Under the pieces are notes generated by a model that searched no databases, had not been told where the DNA came from, and worked only from the letters and a program-made list of their open reading frames with translations. From Hyphomicrobiales bacterium (GTDB lineage Bacteria > Pseudomonadota > Alphaproteobacteria > Rhizobiales > Rhizobiaceae): DNA of 64,000 nt. Shown here one piece after another: positions 26,736-37,410 of the stretch. The position numbers and the translations under genes were made by a program. Location of the stretch: positions 18,891 to 82,890 of the forward strand of contig UCKM01000008.1 of NCBI GenBank assembly GCA_900473175.1, written 5' to 3'. Position 1 is the first letter of the stretch. Each line of letters begins with the position of its first letter.

Positions 26736-28211
26736 ATGGGATTCCCGCTACTTACCCTCATCATATTCATGCCCGCCGCCGGGGCAGCGGTTCTGATGTT
26801 TCTCCGCAGCGACGATGCGGTGCGGTGGACAGCATTGAGTGTTGCCGTCCTCGACCTCGCTCTCTGCATCGCTATGGTGGCCAACTTTGACACCACTACC
26901 CACGAGATGCAGTTCACCGAGACGCACCCCTGGGTGCCCGCGCTAGGGATCACTTATGCGCTTGGCATCGACGGGATCAGCGCGCTCTTCGTGTTCCTGA
27001 CGGCGCTCTTGGCCTGTATCTGCGTACTCGCCTCGTGGGTCGCGATCGACAGCAAGGTGAAGGAGTTCATGATCAGCTTGCTGGCAATGCAGGCACTAAT
27101 GCTGGGGGTGTTCTGCGCCCTCGACCTGTTCCTGTTCTACGTCTGTTGGGAGGCGATGCTGATCCCGATGTACCTGATCATCGGCGTCTGGGGCGGCGAC
27201 GGCCGGATCTACGCGGCGTTCAAGTTCTTCCTCTACACGCTGGCAGGCAGCCTCCTGTTCCTGGTCGGCGTCATCGTGCTCTATTTCCATGGCGGCGAGA
27301 CGTTCGACATCCGCGCCCTGATGGCGCAGGATTTGCCGTTCCCCGTCCAGTCCTTTCTGTTCTTCTCCTTCCTGATCGCGTTCGCCGTCAAGGTGCCGAT
27401 GGTCCCGGTTCATACCTGGCTGCCGGACGCTCATGTGCAGGCACCGACGGCGGGCAGCATAATCCTCGCCGGAGTGCTTCTTAAGATGGGCGCTTACGGA
27501 TTTCTGCGGTTCTCGCTGCCGATGCTGCCGGAGGCGTCGGTGCATTATTCGACGCTGATGCTGGCGCTTTCGGCGCTTGCGATCGTCTATGGCGGGTTGC
27601 TTGCGCTGGCGCAGGACGACCTGAAGAAGCTGGTGGCCTATTCCAGCATCAGCCACATGGGCTTCGTGACGCTAGGGATTTTTGCGCTGAACCTCCGTGG
27701 GCTCGAGGGCGGCATCCTGCAAATGTTCAATCATGGCGTAACGACAGGCGCCTTGTTCCTGTTCGTCGGCCTGATCTACGAGCGGACACATACGCGCAGC
27801 ATAGCGGATTATGGTGGGTTGATGAAGGCGGCGCCGGTCTACACCACGTTTCTTGCCCTGTTCACCCTGTCGTCGATGGCGCTGCCGGGAACGAATTCGT
27901 TCGTGGGCGAGTTGCTAGTGCTGTCGGGCGGGTTTGCGGCCAACCTGGCCGTCGGCGCGGCCGCCGTTTTGGGCGCATTGCTGGGCGCGGCCTATCTGCT
28001 TGGCATGTATAGGAAAGTCGCGCTTGGTCCGGCCAGCGTCGGCGCCCGGTTCAAGATACGCGACGTGAACGCCCGCGAGATCACTGCGATCCTGCCGCTG
28101 GCCGTCTTCGTGCTTTGGGTCGGGCTCTATCCGAAACCCTTTCTCAACATCATCGACGCCTCGGTGAAGCACCTGCTGGCGCAGGTGCACGGTAAGGGGA
28201 GCGGCCAATGA
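26736..28211 (+). CDS. nuoM: NADH-quinone oxidoreductase subunit M
   Basis: A 491-residue proton-pumping membrane subunit of complex I. It has the NuoM signatures GIDGISALFVFLTALL, FYVCWEAMLIPMYLIIGVWGG (Glu of helix 5), AVKVPMVPVHTWLPDAHVQAPTAGS (Lys of helix 7), LLKMGAYGFLRF and AYSSISHMGFVTLGIF. Length is normal. The ATG at 26736 follows a G-rich ribosome site and fits the family N-terminus; the long upstream frame is out-of-frame sequence of the previous gene. It overlaps nuoN by ATGA. Confidence 0.96.
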   Translation: MGFPLLTLIIFMPAAGAAVLMFLRSDDAVRWTALSVAVLDLALCIAMVANFDTTTHEMQFTETHPWVPALGITYALGIDGISALFVFLTALLACICVLASWVAIDSKVKEFMISLLAMQALMLGVFCALDLFLFYVCWEAMLIPMYLIIGVWGGDGRIYAAFKFFLYTLAGSLLFLVGVIVLYFHGGETFDIRALMAQDLPFPVQSFLFFSFLIAFAVKVPMVPVHTWLPDAHVQAPTAGSIILAGVLLKMGAYGFLRFSLPMLPEASVHYSTLMLALSALAIVYGGLLALAQDDLKKLVAYSSISHMGFVTLGIFALNLRGLEGGILQMFNHGVTTGALFLFVGLIYERTHTRSIADYGGLMKAAPVYTTFLALFTLSSMALPGTNSFVGELLVLSGGFAANLAVGAAAVLGALLGAAYLLGMYRKVALGPASVGARFKIRDVNAREITAILPLAVFVLWVGLYPKPFLNIIDASVKHLLAQVHGKGSGQ

Positions 28212-29647
28212 CCGCGGCCGAGCTTTTCCAGTCGATCATAGCGAGCCTGCCCGAGATCGTGGTGGTCACCGGGGCCTGCATCCTGCTGATCCTGGGACAG
28301 TTCGTGCGGAAGGGGCAGGAACATCTCCTTGTCTGGGCTTCCGTCGCGGTCGTGCTGATTGCCGCCTTGGGGACACTCGCGCTGGCGAGCGAGGTGAGGC
28401 CGGCCTACACGGGCATGTTCATCGCCGACCGCTTCGCGGTCTTCTTCAAGTTGGTGTTCTACTTGGCCACCGTTCTGACATTCCTCCTTTCGCAAAGATA
28501 TGCCGATATCGAAGGGATCGGGAGCTGCGAATACTACGTCCTGCTGCTCTTCACGCTTTCTGGAATGATGATCATGGCTTCGGCGACCGATCTCCTGTCG
28601 ATCTATGTGGGCCTCGAACTGACGGTGCTCTGCACCTATGTGCTGACCGGCTTCCTGCGGCAGCAGCGGCGCTCGAACGAAGCGGCGCTGAAATACGTGA
28701 TACTTGGCGCGGTTTCGACCGGAATTTTCCTTTACGGCGTTTCGCTGATCTACGGGCTCACCGGCACGACGCAACTAGATGGGATGGCGGCGGCGGTGGC
28801 AGGCAATCCGCTCGATCCCGGATTGCTGCTGGCGGTGGTCTTCATCGTCGCGGGGCTGGTCTTCAAGGTCGGCGCGGTGCCGTTCCATATGTGGCTGCCG
28901 GACGTCTATGAAGGCGCGCCGACGACGATCACCGCCTTCATGTCGGTGGGCCCCAAGGCGGCGGGGTTCGCGGTGGTCCTGCGGGTGTTCCTCAACCCGC
29001 TGGTCGCAGCCTCGGACGTTTGGATCGTCGTTGCGGTCATCGCGGTGCTGACGATGGCGCTCGGCAGTTTCGTGGCGCTGGTGCAGGATAATTTCAAGCG
29101 CCTCTTGGCCTATTCCAGCATTTCGCATGCCGGGTTCGCCCTTTTCGGCGTGGTGGCCGGCGGTGCAGACGGGATTGCCAGCGTGATGCTCTATCTGCTG
29201 ATCTACTCTTTCATGAATCTCGGCATATTCGCCACGGTCATCATGATGCGGAACGGCGATTTCTCGGGCGAGGTTATCGAAGATTACGCGGGTTTCGCCA
29301 AGTTCCATCCCGGGCTGGCGCTTCTGATGCTGCTCTATCTGTTCTCTCTGGCCGGCATTCCGCCGACGGCCGGGTTCTTCGCCAAGTTCTATGTGCTGGT
29401 CGCGCTCGTCGAGCGAGGTTTCGTCATGCTGGCGGTGATCGCAGTGCTGCTGAGCGTCGTCGCCGCCTACTTTTACATCCGCATCGTCATGGTAATTTAC
29501 ATGCGCGAGCCGGAGAGGGCGTTCGACCCGGCGCTGACGCCCTTGGTCCGGGCCACGCTCGCCTTCACCGCCGCCGGCACTATCGGCATCGGCCTATTTC
29601 CGGCGTGGTTTCTGAGGCTTGCTCAACATTCGGTGTTTGGCGGCTAA
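28208..29647 (+). CDS. nuoN: NADH-quinone oxidoreductase subunit N
   Basis: A 479-residue proton-pumping membrane subunit of complex I with about 14 helices. Landmarks are YVGLELTVLCTYVLTGF (Glu of helix 5), LVFKVGAVPFHMWLPDVYEGAPT (Lys of helix 7), FKRLLAYSSISHAGFALFG and LSLAGIPPTAGFFAKFY (conserved near the C-terminus). It is coupled to nuoM by ATGA overlap. A 154-base gap then separates it from nuoA, the largest break in this operon, which could hold an internal promoter. Confidence 0.96.
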   Translation: MTAAELFQSIIASLPEIVVVTGACILLILGQFVRKGQEHLLVWASVAVVLIAALGTLALASEVRPAYTGMFIADRFAVFFKLVFYLATVLTFLLSQRYADIEGIGSCEYYVLLLFTLSGMMIMASATDLLSIYVGLELTVLCTYVLTGFLRQQRRSNEAALKYVILGAVSTGIFLYGVSLIYGLTGTTQLDGMAAAVAGNPLDPGLLLAVVFIVAGLVFKVGAVPFHMWLPDVYEGAPTTITAFMSVGPKAAGFAVVLRVFLNPLVAASDVWIVVAVIAVLTMALGSFVALVQDNFKRLLAYSSISHAGFALFGVVAGGADGIASVMLYLLIYSFMNLGIFATVIMMRNGDFSGEVIEDYAGFAKFHPGLALLMLLYLFSLAGIPPTAGFFAKFYVLVALVERGFVMLAVIAVLLSVVAAYFYIRIVMVIYMREPERAFDPALTPLVRATLAFTAAGTIGIGLFPAWFLRLAQHSVFGG

Positions 29648-29801
29648 TCGATTGGATTTGCAATGATCCGCCCGACGGAATAGACTGGCAGTTGAAGAAA
29701 GGATCGCCCAAGTCGCTTCCCGGGCGACCGCATTACCGGTCCATAATGGGGTCGGTCGCGGCCTTAGGAAAGCCCTCGGTGGGTGACCAGGGCGATTTGA
29801 A

Positions 29802-30167
29802 ATGACTGCAATGGAATTCCTGCCGGTTCTTTTCATGGTCGCCGGAATTGTTCTGGTGGCGGGGGCGACGCTTTTTGTCTCCTCGTTGCTGCGCCCGTCC
29901 AATCCCTATCCCGCGAAGAACATGCCCTATGAATGCGGGATGGACCCGGCGGGCGAAGCCGCCGGAGGCCGCTTCAGAGTGCAGTTCTTCATCCTTGCGA
30001 TCCTGTTGGTGGTCTTTGATGTCGAGACGATGTTCCTCTTTCCCTGGGCCGTCGTCCTGAAAGACATCGGGCTGGTCGGTTATGTCGAGATGGTCGTCTT
30101 CATGGCGCTGCTTCTTGTGGGCTTCGCCTACGCCTGGCTGAAGGGAGCGCTGGAATGGGAGACGTAA
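29802..30167 (+). CDS. nuoA: NADH-quinone oxidoreductase subunit A
   Basis: A 121-residue membrane subunit of complex I with three helices. The loop between helices 1 and 2 carries the family signature [10 protein letters not shown] with the conserved Cys, followed by [28 protein letters not shown] (in pieces), including the conserved D-V-E. It begins the peripheral-arm half of the operon (A-B-C-D-E-F-G order) and overlaps nuoB by 13 bases. Confidence 0.96.
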   Translation: MTAMEFLPVLFMVAGIVLVAGATLFVSSLLRPSNPYPAKNMPYECGMDPAGEAAGGRFRVQFFILAILLVVFDVETMFLFPWAVVLKDIGLVGYVEMVVFMALLLVGFAYAWLKGALEWET

Positions 30168-30658
30168 ACAATGCGATCCGCGACAGCGTGCTGTTCACCA
30201 CGGCCGACAGCGTTATTAACTGGAGCCGAAAGTCGGCGCTGTGGCCGGAGACCTTCGGTATTGCCTGCTGCGCCATCGAGATGATCGCGGCGGGTTGCGC
30301 GCGCTACGATCTCGACCGGTTCGGCGTGGTGTTCCGGCCTTCGCCGCGCCAGTCCGACGTGATGATTATCGCCGGCACCGTGACACGGAAATTCGCTCCC
30401 GTCGTGCTCCGGCTCTATGACCAGATGCCGGAGCCGCGCTGGGTCATCGCGATGGGCACCTGCGCTATCTCGGGCGGGGTCTACAACACCTACGCCGTGG
30501 TGCAGGGGGCGGAGACCTTCGTGCCGGTGGACGTGCATGTGCCCGGTTGCCCGCCGCGGCCCGAGGCGCTCATGCATGGCTTCCTTCTGCTTCAGGAGAA
30601 GATCAAAAAATCCCGAGCGCTTGCGGGGACTCCTCTGGACCGGGTCGCGGTGCCATGA
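30155..30658 (+). CDS. nuoB: NADH-quinone oxidoreductase subunit B
   Basis: A 167-residue iron-sulfur subunit that holds cluster N2, the last redox centre before quinone. The four cysteine ligands are visible: the tandem pair in [10 protein letters not shown], one in [11 protein letters not shown], and one in [12 protein letters not shown]. It acts at the junction of the peripheral and membrane arms. The stop overlaps the nuoC start (ATGA). Length is typical for the short bacterial form. Confidence 0.97.
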   Translation: MGDVNNAIRDSVLFTTADSVINWSRKSALWPETFGIACCAIEMIAAGCARYDLDRFGVVFRPSPRQSDVMIIAGTVTRKFAPVVLRLYDQMPEPRWVIAMGTCAISGGVYNTYAVVQGAETFVPVDVHVPGCPPRPEALMHGFLLLQEKIKKSRALAGTPLDRVAVP

Positions 30659-31191
30659 GCGTGGAGACGCCCCTCAACCGCGCCCCGATTATGGAGCGTT
30701 TCGGTGAGGCAATCGACGATCTTGGCTTCGCGCATGGTGTTCATGCCTTCGCCGCGCCGCCTGAAATGATCGTCGAGCTTTGCCGGTTTCTGAAGGAACA
30801 CCCGGCGCTGCGGTTCAATTTCCTGTCCGACATCTGCGGGGTCGATCATTACCCCGATGTGCCGCGCTTCGAGGCTGTGTACCACCTCTATTCGCTGCCG
30901 AACAAATGGCGCGTTCGCATCAAGTGCCGCCTCGGCGATCCTCCGCGGATCCCGTCGGTGGTGGGGGTCTGGCGGACCGCCAACTGGCATGAGCGCGAAG
31001 CCTGGGACATGTACGGGATAAGGTTCGAGGGCCACCCCGACTTGCGTCGGATCTACATGTGGGAGGGGTTCGAGGGCTTCCCGCAGCGCAAGGACTTTCC
31101 GCTCCGGGGCTACAAGGACAAGCTGAACCCGCTGGGTGTCGAAGGCCCTCCGCCGACGCAGCCTGACCTCGCCACCAAGAACATTCCATAA
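30655..31191 (+). CDS. nuoC: NADH-quinone oxidoreductase subunit C (30 kDa subunit)
   Basis: A 178-residue peripheral-arm subunit with the 30 kDa family core: [28 protein letters not shown] (read in pieces), then [23 protein letters not shown] and [12 protein letters not shown]. The ATG at 30655 overlaps the nuoB stop; the longer upstream frame is out-of-frame nuoB. NuoC and NuoD are separate here, unlike the fused NuoCD of E. coli, as is usual in alphaproteobacteria. Confidence 0.96.
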   Translation: MSVETPLNRAPIMERFGEAIDDLGFAHGVHAFAAPPEMIVELCRFLKEHPALRFNFLSDICGVDHYPDVPRFEAVYHLYSLPNKWRVRIKCRLGDPPRIPSVVGVWRTANWHEREAWDMYGIRFEGHPDLRRIYMWEGFEGFPQRKDFPLRGYKDKLNPLGVEGPPPTQPDLATKNIP

Positions 31192-31220
31192 GGGAGGCCG
31201 CTCCACACCGGGAACTTGAG

Positions 31221-32435
31221 ATGACCGAAGTCACGGAACTTAGCAGGCCGGAAGGCGAGGCGCCCGACACCAGGGAGGTGCTTCTCAATCTCGGCCCGCA
31301 GCATCCCAGCACGCATGGGGTGCTGCGGCTCGTCCTCGAACTTGAGGGCGAATATGTCGCGCGCGTGGATCCGCATATCGGCTACCTTCACCGCGGCACT
31401 GAAAAACTGGCCGAGAGCTTCACCTACACCCAGATTTTTCCGCTGACCGATCGGCTAGACTACCTCTGCCCGCCGTCGAACAACCTGGCCTTCGCACTGG
31501 CAGTGGAGAAGCTCCTTGGCATCAAGGCGCCGATCCGCGCGCAATATATCCGCGTGCTGATGGCCGAACTGGCGCGGATCTCCGGTCATCTCCTGATCAC
31601 TGGCGCGCTGCCGCTGGACCTGGGCGCAATGACCGCGCTGCTTTACGCCATGCGCGAGCGCGAAATGATCATGGACCTGTTTGAGATGATCAGTGGCGCG
31701 CGGATGCACACCTCCTTCTGCCGGGTCGGCGGTGTGCGCGAAGACCTGCCCGACGGTTTTTTCCCCAAAATCAGGGAGTTTTGCGACATCTTCCCGAACC
31801 GGATCCGTGACTATGAACGGCTGGTCGAGAACAACCGGGTGTTTCTGAAGCGCACGCAGGGGATCGGCGTGATCTCCGCCGAGGACGGCATCGATCTCGG
31901 CCTGAGCGGCCCGAACCTGCGGGCTTCGGGCGTCGATTGGGACCTCCGCCGTGACGAGCCCTATGAGATCTACGACCGGCTCGACTTCAGCGTCATCACC
32001 CGCGACGAGGGCGATTGCTACGCGCGCTGGCGATGCCGGGTAGAGGAGATGCGCGAGAGCGTCCGGATCATCGAACAATGCCTCGACCAGATGCCCGAGG
32101 GGCCGTTCCAGATTGACATGCCGACGATCGCTTTCCCGGTGGACAAGGACAAGGTGCATTGCTCGATGGAGGCGCTGATCCAGCACTTCGACCTGTCGGC
32201 GTATGGCTTCAAGGTACCGAAGGGCGAGGTCTATTCGGCGATCGAGGCGCCAAAGGGCGAGCTCGGGTTTTACATTATCAGCGACGGGTCGGAAAAGCCG
32301 TTCCGCATGAAGGTGCGAGCGCCATCGTTCGTCAATCTTCAGGGATTGTTCGGGACAAGCAATGCCCACTTTCTGGCCGACATGATCGCCGTGCTGGGTA
32401 GCCTCGACCCGGTGATGGCCGAGGTGGACAAGTAG
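31221..32435 (+). CDS. nuoD: NADH-quinone oxidoreductase subunit D (49 kDa subunit)
   Basis: A 404-residue peripheral-arm subunit that forms the quinone-binding pocket with NuoB. It begins LLNLGPQHPSTHGVLRLVLEL, the family N-terminus with the quinone-site His, and has HIGYLHRGTEKLAE, RVGGVREDLPDGFF and the C-terminal SFVNLQGLFGTSNAHFLADM region related to the nickel site of hydrogenases. Length is normal. There is a 29-base gap from nuoC. Confidence 0.97.
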   Translation: MTEVTELSRPEGEAPDTREVLLNLGPQHPSTHGVLRLVLELEGEYVARVDPHIGYLHRGTEKLAESFTYTQIFPLTDRLDYLCPPSNNLAFALAVEKLLGIKAPIRAQYIRVLMAELARISGHLLITGALPLDLGAMTALLYAMREREMIMDLFEMISGARMHTSFCRVGGVREDLPDGFFPKIREFCDIFPNRIRDYERLVENNRVFLKRTQGIGVISAEDGIDLGLSGPNLRASGVDWDLRRDEPYEIYDRLDFSVITRDEGDCYARWRCRVEEMRESVRIIEQCLDQMPEGPFQIDMPTIAFPVDKDKVHCSMEALIQHFDLSAYGFKVPKGEVYSAIEAPKGELGFYIISDGSEKPFRMKVRAPSFVNLQGLFGTSNAHFLADMIAVLGSLDPVMAEVDK

Positions 32436-32452
32436 CAGGGGATTTGGACGCG

Positions 32453-32965
32453 ATGAACATGCGCGAAGAGATCGAAGCGGCGGCGGCGCGGTATCCGGAC
32501 CAGCGCTCGGCGATCATGCCCGCACTTCTGATCGCGCAGAAGGAACATGGCCATCTGCCCGGCCCGGTGTTGGAAGAGGTCGCCGACATCCTCAATGTCG
32601 AGCGGATCTGGGTATACGAGCTGGCGACTTTCTACACTCTCTTCCATACCGAGCCGGTGGGGATGTTCCACCTGCAACTCTGCGACAATGTATCCTGCAT
32701 GCTGCGTGGATCCGAGGACCTGCTGAGGCATCTGGAGGCGGTGCTGGGAATCAAGAAGGGCGGCTCGACCCCGGATGGGCTGTTCACGCTTTCGACCGTC
32801 GAATGCCTCGGCGCTTGCGAGGTAGCCCCGGTGATGCAGGTCGGCGACGATTATCACGGCGACCTCGACATTGCCCGGATCAACGCGCTCCTGGACAGGC
32901 TGAGGGCGGCGGCGGGGCAAACAACCGGCGCCGATCTCACCGCCGCAACACCGCCCGGAGAGTAG
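32453..32965 (+). CDS. nuoE: NADH-quinone oxidoreductase subunit E (24 kDa subunit)
   Basis: A 170-residue subunit carrying the [2Fe-2S] cluster N1a. It has the thioredoxin-like fold with ligands C-x4-C in LCDNVSCML and C-x3-C in [11 protein letters not shown]. The ATG at 32453 is chosen because AGGGGA lies about 10 bases upstream; a TTG three codons earlier and an ATG two codons later are possible. It partners NuoF in the NADH dehydrogenase module and lies 4 bases before nuoF. Confidence 0.95.
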   Translation: MNMREEIEAAAARYPDQRSAIMPALLIAQKEHGHLPGPVLEEVADILNVERIWVYELATFYTLFHTEPVGMFHLQLCDNVSCMLRGSEDLLRHLEAVLGIKKGGSTPDGLFTLSTVECLGACEVAPVMQVGDDYHGDLDIARINALLDRLRAAAGQTTGADLTAATPPGE

Positions 32966-32969
32966 CGCC

Positions 32970-34274
32970 ATGTTCGAACCTGTCCTTCTGAGAAACGTGG
33001 GCGTACCGGATGGCCATCTGCTCGCGACCTACAGGGCCGGCGGCGGCTACCAGGCACTGGCGAAGGCGCTTCACGAGCACACGCCCGACGAAATCATCGA
33101 CCTTGTCAAGAACTCCAACCTTCGCGGTCGCGGCGGGGCCGGATTCCCGACCGGGATGAAATGGAGCTTTGTGCCGAAAAAGGCCGCCAAGCCAAAATAT
33201 CTCTGCTGCAACGCCGACGAGGGCGAACCGGGTACCTTCAAGGACCGGATCATCATGGAGCGTGACCCGCACCAGCTGGTCGAGGGGATGGCGATCAGCG
33301 CCTACGCGATCGGGGCGGAAACCGCCTATGTCTACATCCGCGGCGAGTACACGCTGGCAATCCGGCGGCTGGAGCGGGCAATTGCCGAGGCCGAGGCGGA
33401 GGGATATCTGGGAAAACGGATTCTGGGCTCGGATTTCAGTTTTGTCGTCCACATACATTGCGGCGCCGGCGCCTATATTTGCGGCGAGGAGACAGCCATG
33501 CTCGACTCGCTCGAAGGCAAGCGTGCGCAGCCGCGCCTGAAACCGCCGTTTCCCGCGGTCGAAGGGCTCTATGCCAGCCCGACCGTGATCAACAACGTCG
33601 AGACGCTGGCCTGCGTGCCACACATCGTTATGCGGGGGCCGAACTGGTTCCGCGGCATCGGCCCGGACAAGAGTCCCGGCCCGAAGCTGTATTGCGTCAG
33701 CGGGCAGGTGCGGAAACCAGGTCTTTACGAGCTGCCGATGGGCATACCGCTGCGCGAACTGGTCGAGGACCACGCGGGCGGGCCACCACCGGGGCGCAAG
33801 ATCAAGGCGGTGATCCCCGGTGGAGTATCGGCGCCGCTGATCCCGGCGCTTGGGCTGGACGTTGGGATGGACTTCGACTCGTTGGCCGCCGCCGGTTCGA
33901 TGCTCGGCTCAGCCGGGGTAATCGTGATCGATGACTCGACCTGCATCGTCAAGGTCGCCACCCGAATCATCGAGTTCTTTCACCACGAGTCGTGCGGCAA
34001 GTGCACGCCGTGCCGCGAAGGGCTGAACTGGGTCGTGAAGGTATTGCGCCGGGTCGAGACCGGGCAGGGTGCGCCGGGCGACCTGGAACAACTGAAGGCC
34101 CTCTGCAACGGTATTTTCGGCAATACGTTTTGTGCTCTGGGCGATGGCGCGGCAATGGGGCTGCGGGCGGCATTGGCGCATTTCGAGGATGAATTTGTCG
34201 CCCATATCGAGGAGCAGAGGTGCCCATTCAATGAGAAGCACGCAGGAAGGGAATTGCTAGGAAGCTATGGTTAG
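32970..34274 (+). CDS. nuoF: NADH-quinone oxidoreductase subunit F (51 kDa subunit)
   Basis: A 434-residue subunit that binds NADH and FMN and carries cluster N3. It has [17 protein letters not shown] (nucleotide/FMN loop), [33 protein letters not shown], and the [4Fe-4S] ligands [11 protein letters not shown] with the last Cys in [10 protein letters not shown]. It is preceded by GGAGAG. The gene ends 8 bases inside nuoG. All catalytic motifs are intact. Confidence 0.97.
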   Translation: MFEPVLLRNVGVPDGHLLATYRAGGGYQALAKALHEHTPDEIIDLVKNSNLRGRGGAGFPTGMKWSFVPKKAAKPKYLCCNADEGEPGTFKDRIIMERDPHQLVEGMAISAYAIGAETAYVYIRGEYTLAIRRLERAIAEAEAEGYLGKRILGSDFSFVVHIHCGAGAYICGEETAMLDSLEGKRAQPRLKPPFPAVEGLYASPTVINNVETLACVPHIVMRGPNWFRGIGPDKSPGPKLYCVSGQVRKPGLYELPMGIPLRELVEDHAGGPPPGRKIKAVIPGGVSAPLIPALGLDVGMDFDSLAAAGSMLGSAGVIVIDDSTCIVKVATRIIEFFHHESCGKCTPCREGLNWVVKVLRRVETGQGAPGDLEQLKALCNGIFGNTFCALGDGAAMGLRAALAHFEDEFVAHIEEQRCPFNEKHAGRELLGSYG

Positions 34275-36840
34275 CGTCACGATCAATGGGCAAAGGCTGG
34301 ACGTGGAGGCAGGCTCTACGGTGCTGCAGGCTGCCGAGCGTTTGGGCATCGAGATTCCGACCTTCTGCTATCTGAAGCGCCTGCCGGCATTGGCCTCCTG
34401 CCGCATGTGCCTCGTGGAGATCGAGGGGCAGCGGCGGCTGCAGCCTTCCTGCGCTACCGCGATCATCGATGGCATGGTTGTGCGGACAAACACTCCGCTG
34501 ATCGACGAGACGCGCTCTTCAATGCTCGACATGCTGCTTGCCAACCACCCCCTTGACTGCCCGATCTGCGACAAGGGGGGCGAGTGCGAGCTTCAGGATA
34601 TGGTGATGGCATACGGACCCCGCGAAAGCCGTTTCCGTGATGCCAAGCGTGTATTCCACTCCAAGGACATCCGCCTCAGCCCCGTCATCATCATGAACGT
34701 AAACCGATGCATCCAGTGCCAACGCTGTGTCCGGATGTGCGAGGAGGTCGTCGGCGCGGTCGCTTTGGGCACCGTCGAAAAGGGTATGGATACAGCCGTC
34801 ACCGGCTTCGAGGGCAGTCTTGCGAGCTGCGACCAGTGTGGCAATTGCGTCGAAGTCTGCCCTGTCGGCGCGCTGATGAGCTTCCCTTATCGCTACAAGG
34901 CGCGGCCCTGGGATCTGGCCGAGACAGATACGGTCTGCCCGCATTGCGGCACCGGCTGCCAGCTGACCGTCGGCGCGCGCAAGGGTGAGTTCATGCGGGT
35001 CCACTCAAAGTGGGAGCACGGCGTCAACCGTGAAACGCTCTGCGTGCGGGGGCGCTTCGGCCTCGACTTTGTCGAGAGCCGGGACCGGATCAAACGGCCG
35101 ATGATCCGTCGTAATGGCGCTCTGGTTCCGGTTTCTTGGGACGAAGCGGGGAACTACCTGCGCGAGCGCCTGTCGGGCGTAGAGAGCAAGGCTATGGGCG
35201 GATTGGCCTCGCCACGCCTGCCCAACGAGATGCTCTATCAGTTCCAGAAGCTGATGCGGACGGTGTTCCGGACCAACAACATCGACTGCTCATCGCGCTG
35301 GTCTACGCCCTTCGATGCGCTCGGTCCGTTGGTGGCGGGCTTCTACACCCGCGCGCCGCTGGAGGAGTTGATCGGCAACGACTGCGTGCTTGTCGTTGGC
35401 GGCAACGTGACCGACGAAAACCCGGTCACCGAATACCTGCTGCGGGACGGCGCGCGGCGGCGGCAGACCGGGTTGCTCATGCTCTCGGCGCGGCCATCGC
35501 GTCTGGATGCCGATGCCCGGGCCGTTCTTCGCGTTCGGCCGGGCAGTGAGGCGGCAAGCCTTGCCGCCGTCGTGGCTGGACTGGTGGCTGCGGCTGGTCA
35601 GGCTTCGCTGGCCGATGTTTTTGCGGACCTCGGCGCGGCGACCGACGGACCGGCTGTGACTCCCGAGGATGGCGGGGCGCATCGTCTGGCTGTCGCCCTG
35701 ATGGAAGGCAAGAGCGTCACGGTGCTTGTCAGCGCCGACCTGCTGAGATCACCCGAAGCACGCGCGACGCTGCAGCAACTCAACAACCTGCTGCAGCTCT
35801 TGCGCGCGCTTGGTAAGGGCCCGGCGATGCAGTTCCTCTTCGACCGTGCCAACCAATTGGGCGCCTGGGATATGGGAGTTCTGCCGGCGGTGCTGCCGGG
35901 CATGCGCCCGGTGGTCGATGTGGCGGCGCGCACAACTCTCGAACGGGCCTGGGGCGCGGAAATCCCGTCTGAACCGGGCGCGGATTTCGAGGTCATGCTG
36001 GAGTTGTGTGACAGCGGGCAAGTGGGCGCGCTCTACATCGTGGGAAGCGACCCCCTGATGGCATATCCCGACCGGGAATTTGTGAAGCGGGCGCTTGGGG
36101 CTGCCGAGCTACTGATCGTGCAGGACTCGTTTCTCACGGATACGGCGGGCCTGGCCGATGTTGTTTTGCCCGCGGCGGGTTATGGCGAGGAATCCGGCAC
36201 GCTCACCAACAACGAGGGCCGGGCCCAGAATGTCCGCAAGTTCCGCGAACCCGCCTTCGAGGCGCGGGGCAATCTGGTGATCTTCGACTTTGTCGCGACC
36301 CTCCGCGACCAGGTGTTGCGCCCGTCGACGCAAGGCGAAATCTTCGACGAGATTGCCCGGCTGATTCCGTCCCATCAAGGGCTCTCGCAGGACCAGCTTG
36401 GCCCTGACGGAGCGTTCACCATGGCCGGACCGCCGCCACCAGCCGGCGAGTTTTTCGGTCCTCCGCCTACCCCGACAGCAGCCGACGGGCTCACGCTGAT
36501 CACTGGCAACTGCCTGTTCCACAACGGGTATATTTCCGAACGCTCGGAGATCCTGAATACGGTCGCGGACGACCCCTATGTCGAGATGAGCGCACGGGAC
36601 GCCACCCAGCTTGGCCTTTCAGATGGCGATGAGGTGGTCGTGCGATCTGCCCAAGGCGAACTTACGGCCAAGCTCAAGGTCAACAGGCATTTCCCCGGGG
36701 GCCTGGTGTTCGTTCCCGAAAACTACAAAACCCTGCGTCTCAACAGCCTGATGCGGCGGCGCGAATACCCATGTCCGGTGGAAGTCGAAAGGGCGCAGGC
36801 AACCTTCGAGATCGCCACCGCCGCCGGACCCGGGCTCTGA
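34267..36840 (+). CDS. nuoG: NADH-quinone oxidoreductase subunit G (75 kDa subunit)
   Basis: An 857-residue iron-sulfur subunit. The N-terminal [2Fe-2S] ligands are [19 protein letters not shown] plus the Cys of [24 protein letters not shown] follows, then [13 protein letters not shown] and [24 protein letters not shown] with a fourth Cys 27 residues later matches the extra N7 cluster found in E. coli and Thermus but lacking in many alphaproteobacterial NuoG proteins. The remaining 600 residues are molybdopterin-oxidoreductase-like without an obvious cofactor ligand, as usual. It is the last gene of the plus-strand operon; the minus-strand CBS gene ends 84 bases further on. Confidence 0.95.
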   Translation: MVSVTINGQRLDVEAGSTVLQAAERLGIEIPTFCYLKRLPALASCRMCLVEIEGQRRLQPSCATAIIDGMVVRTNTPLIDETRSSMLDMLLANHPLDCPICDKGGECELQDMVMAYGPRESRFRDAKRVFHSKDIRLSPVIIMNVNRCIQCQRCVRMCEEVVGAVALGTVEKGMDTAVTGFEGSLASCDQCGNCVEVCPVGALMSFPYRYKARPWDLAETDTVCPHCGTGCQLTVGARKGEFMRVHSKWEHGVNRETLCVRGRFGLDFVESRDRIKRPMIRRNGALVPVSWDEAGNYLRERLSGVESKAMGGLASPRLPNEMLYQFQKLMRTVFRTNNIDCSSRWSTPFDALGPLVAGFYTRAPLEELIGNDCVLVVGGNVTDENPVTEYLLRDGARRRQTGLLMLSARPSRLDADARAVLRVRPGSEAASLAAVVAGLVAAAGQASLADVFADLGAATDGPAVTPEDGGAHRLAVALMEGKSVTVLVSADLLRSPEARATLQQLNNLLQLLRALGKGPAMQFLFDRANQLGAWDMGVLPAVLPGMRPVVDVAARTTLERAWGAEIPSEPGADFEVMLELCDSGQVGALYIVGSDPLMAYPDREFVKRALGAAELLIVQDSFLTDTAGLADVVLPAAGYGEESGTLTNNEGRAQNVRKFREPAFEARGNLVIFDFVATLRDQVLRPSTQGEIFDEIARLIPSHQGLSQDQLGPDGAFTMAGPPPPAGEFFGPPPTPTAADGLTLITGNCLFHNGYISERSEILNTVADDPYVEMSARDATQLGLSDGDEVVVRSAQGELTAKLKVNRHFPGGLVFVPENYKTLRLNSLMRRREYPCPVEVERAQATFEIATAAGPGL

Positions 36841-36924
36841 GAGGGTGTGGGCCAAAACATTGCCCGGTTCATCCTGCAGCCTGCCCTAACTACTAGCTCC
36901 GCGCCTCGCCCGAGTCGGGGGGTC

Positions 36925-37365
36925 TCAGTGATAGCCGGTCCCGGCAATGTAATCGGACAGCCACTGCTCGTTGTGCAGCGATTCATCGAGCCGGTGCTTG
37001 ACCACGTCGCCGATACTGACCACGCCGATAGCGGTGTCGCCCTCCATGACTACCACGTGGCGCGTGCGCCGCGTGGTCATGATCGCCATCACCAGGGGTA
37101 GCCCGTCCTCTGTTGAACAGGTCGCCACACTGCGGTTCATTATATCGGCGACCCGCATCATGGCTGCCTCGGCCCCGTATTCAGCCACCGCATTGCAACA
37201 GTCCCGTTCCGACAACGCGCCCAGGTATTCCCCTGGTCGACGGCCGACGACCACGAAGCCGATGTTGTTGTCCCGAAACAGCCGAAGGACGTCCACCATG
37301 GTCTGACCCGGAGTGACCGTGACGATCCCGGGGGTCTTGTTTTTCAAGATATGACAGATAAGCAT
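36925..37365 (-). CDS. Two-CBS-domain protein, nuo-linked
   Basis: A 146-residue cytoplasmic protein with a pair of CBS domains (VTVTPGQTMVDVLRLFRDNNIGFVVV in pieces, then ADIMNRSVATCSTEDGLPLVMAIMTTRRTRHVVV in pieces, ending GVVSIGDVVKHRLDES). CBS pairs bind adenine nucleotides (AMP, ATP, NADH) and regulate partners. The ATG at 37365 has a perfect AGGAGG at the right distance; a GTG six bases earlier would overlap that site. It lies 45 bases downstream of nuoI in the same direction, so it probably belongs to the nuoH-nuoI operon and may sense energy charge for this complex. That link is an inference from position. Confidence 0.88.
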   Translation of the reverse strand: MLICHILKNKTPGIVTVTPGQTMVDVLRLFRDNNIGFVVVGRRPGEYLGALSERDCCNAVAEYGAEAAMMRVADIMNRSVATCSTEDGLPLVMAIMTTRRTRHVVVMEGDTAIGVVSIGDVVKHRLDESLHNEQWLSDYIAGTGYH

Positions 37366-37410
37366 CTGCACCTCCTGTCTGCACGCTCCGCCTCCACGGT
37401 TGGTGCGCGC

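Noticed and set aside
23527..29308. Long minus-strand open frames (up to 375 codons) under the nuo genes
   Set aside because: They are antisense shadows of GC-rich membrane protein genes; their products are rich in His/Arg/Gln/Asp repeats and match no family.
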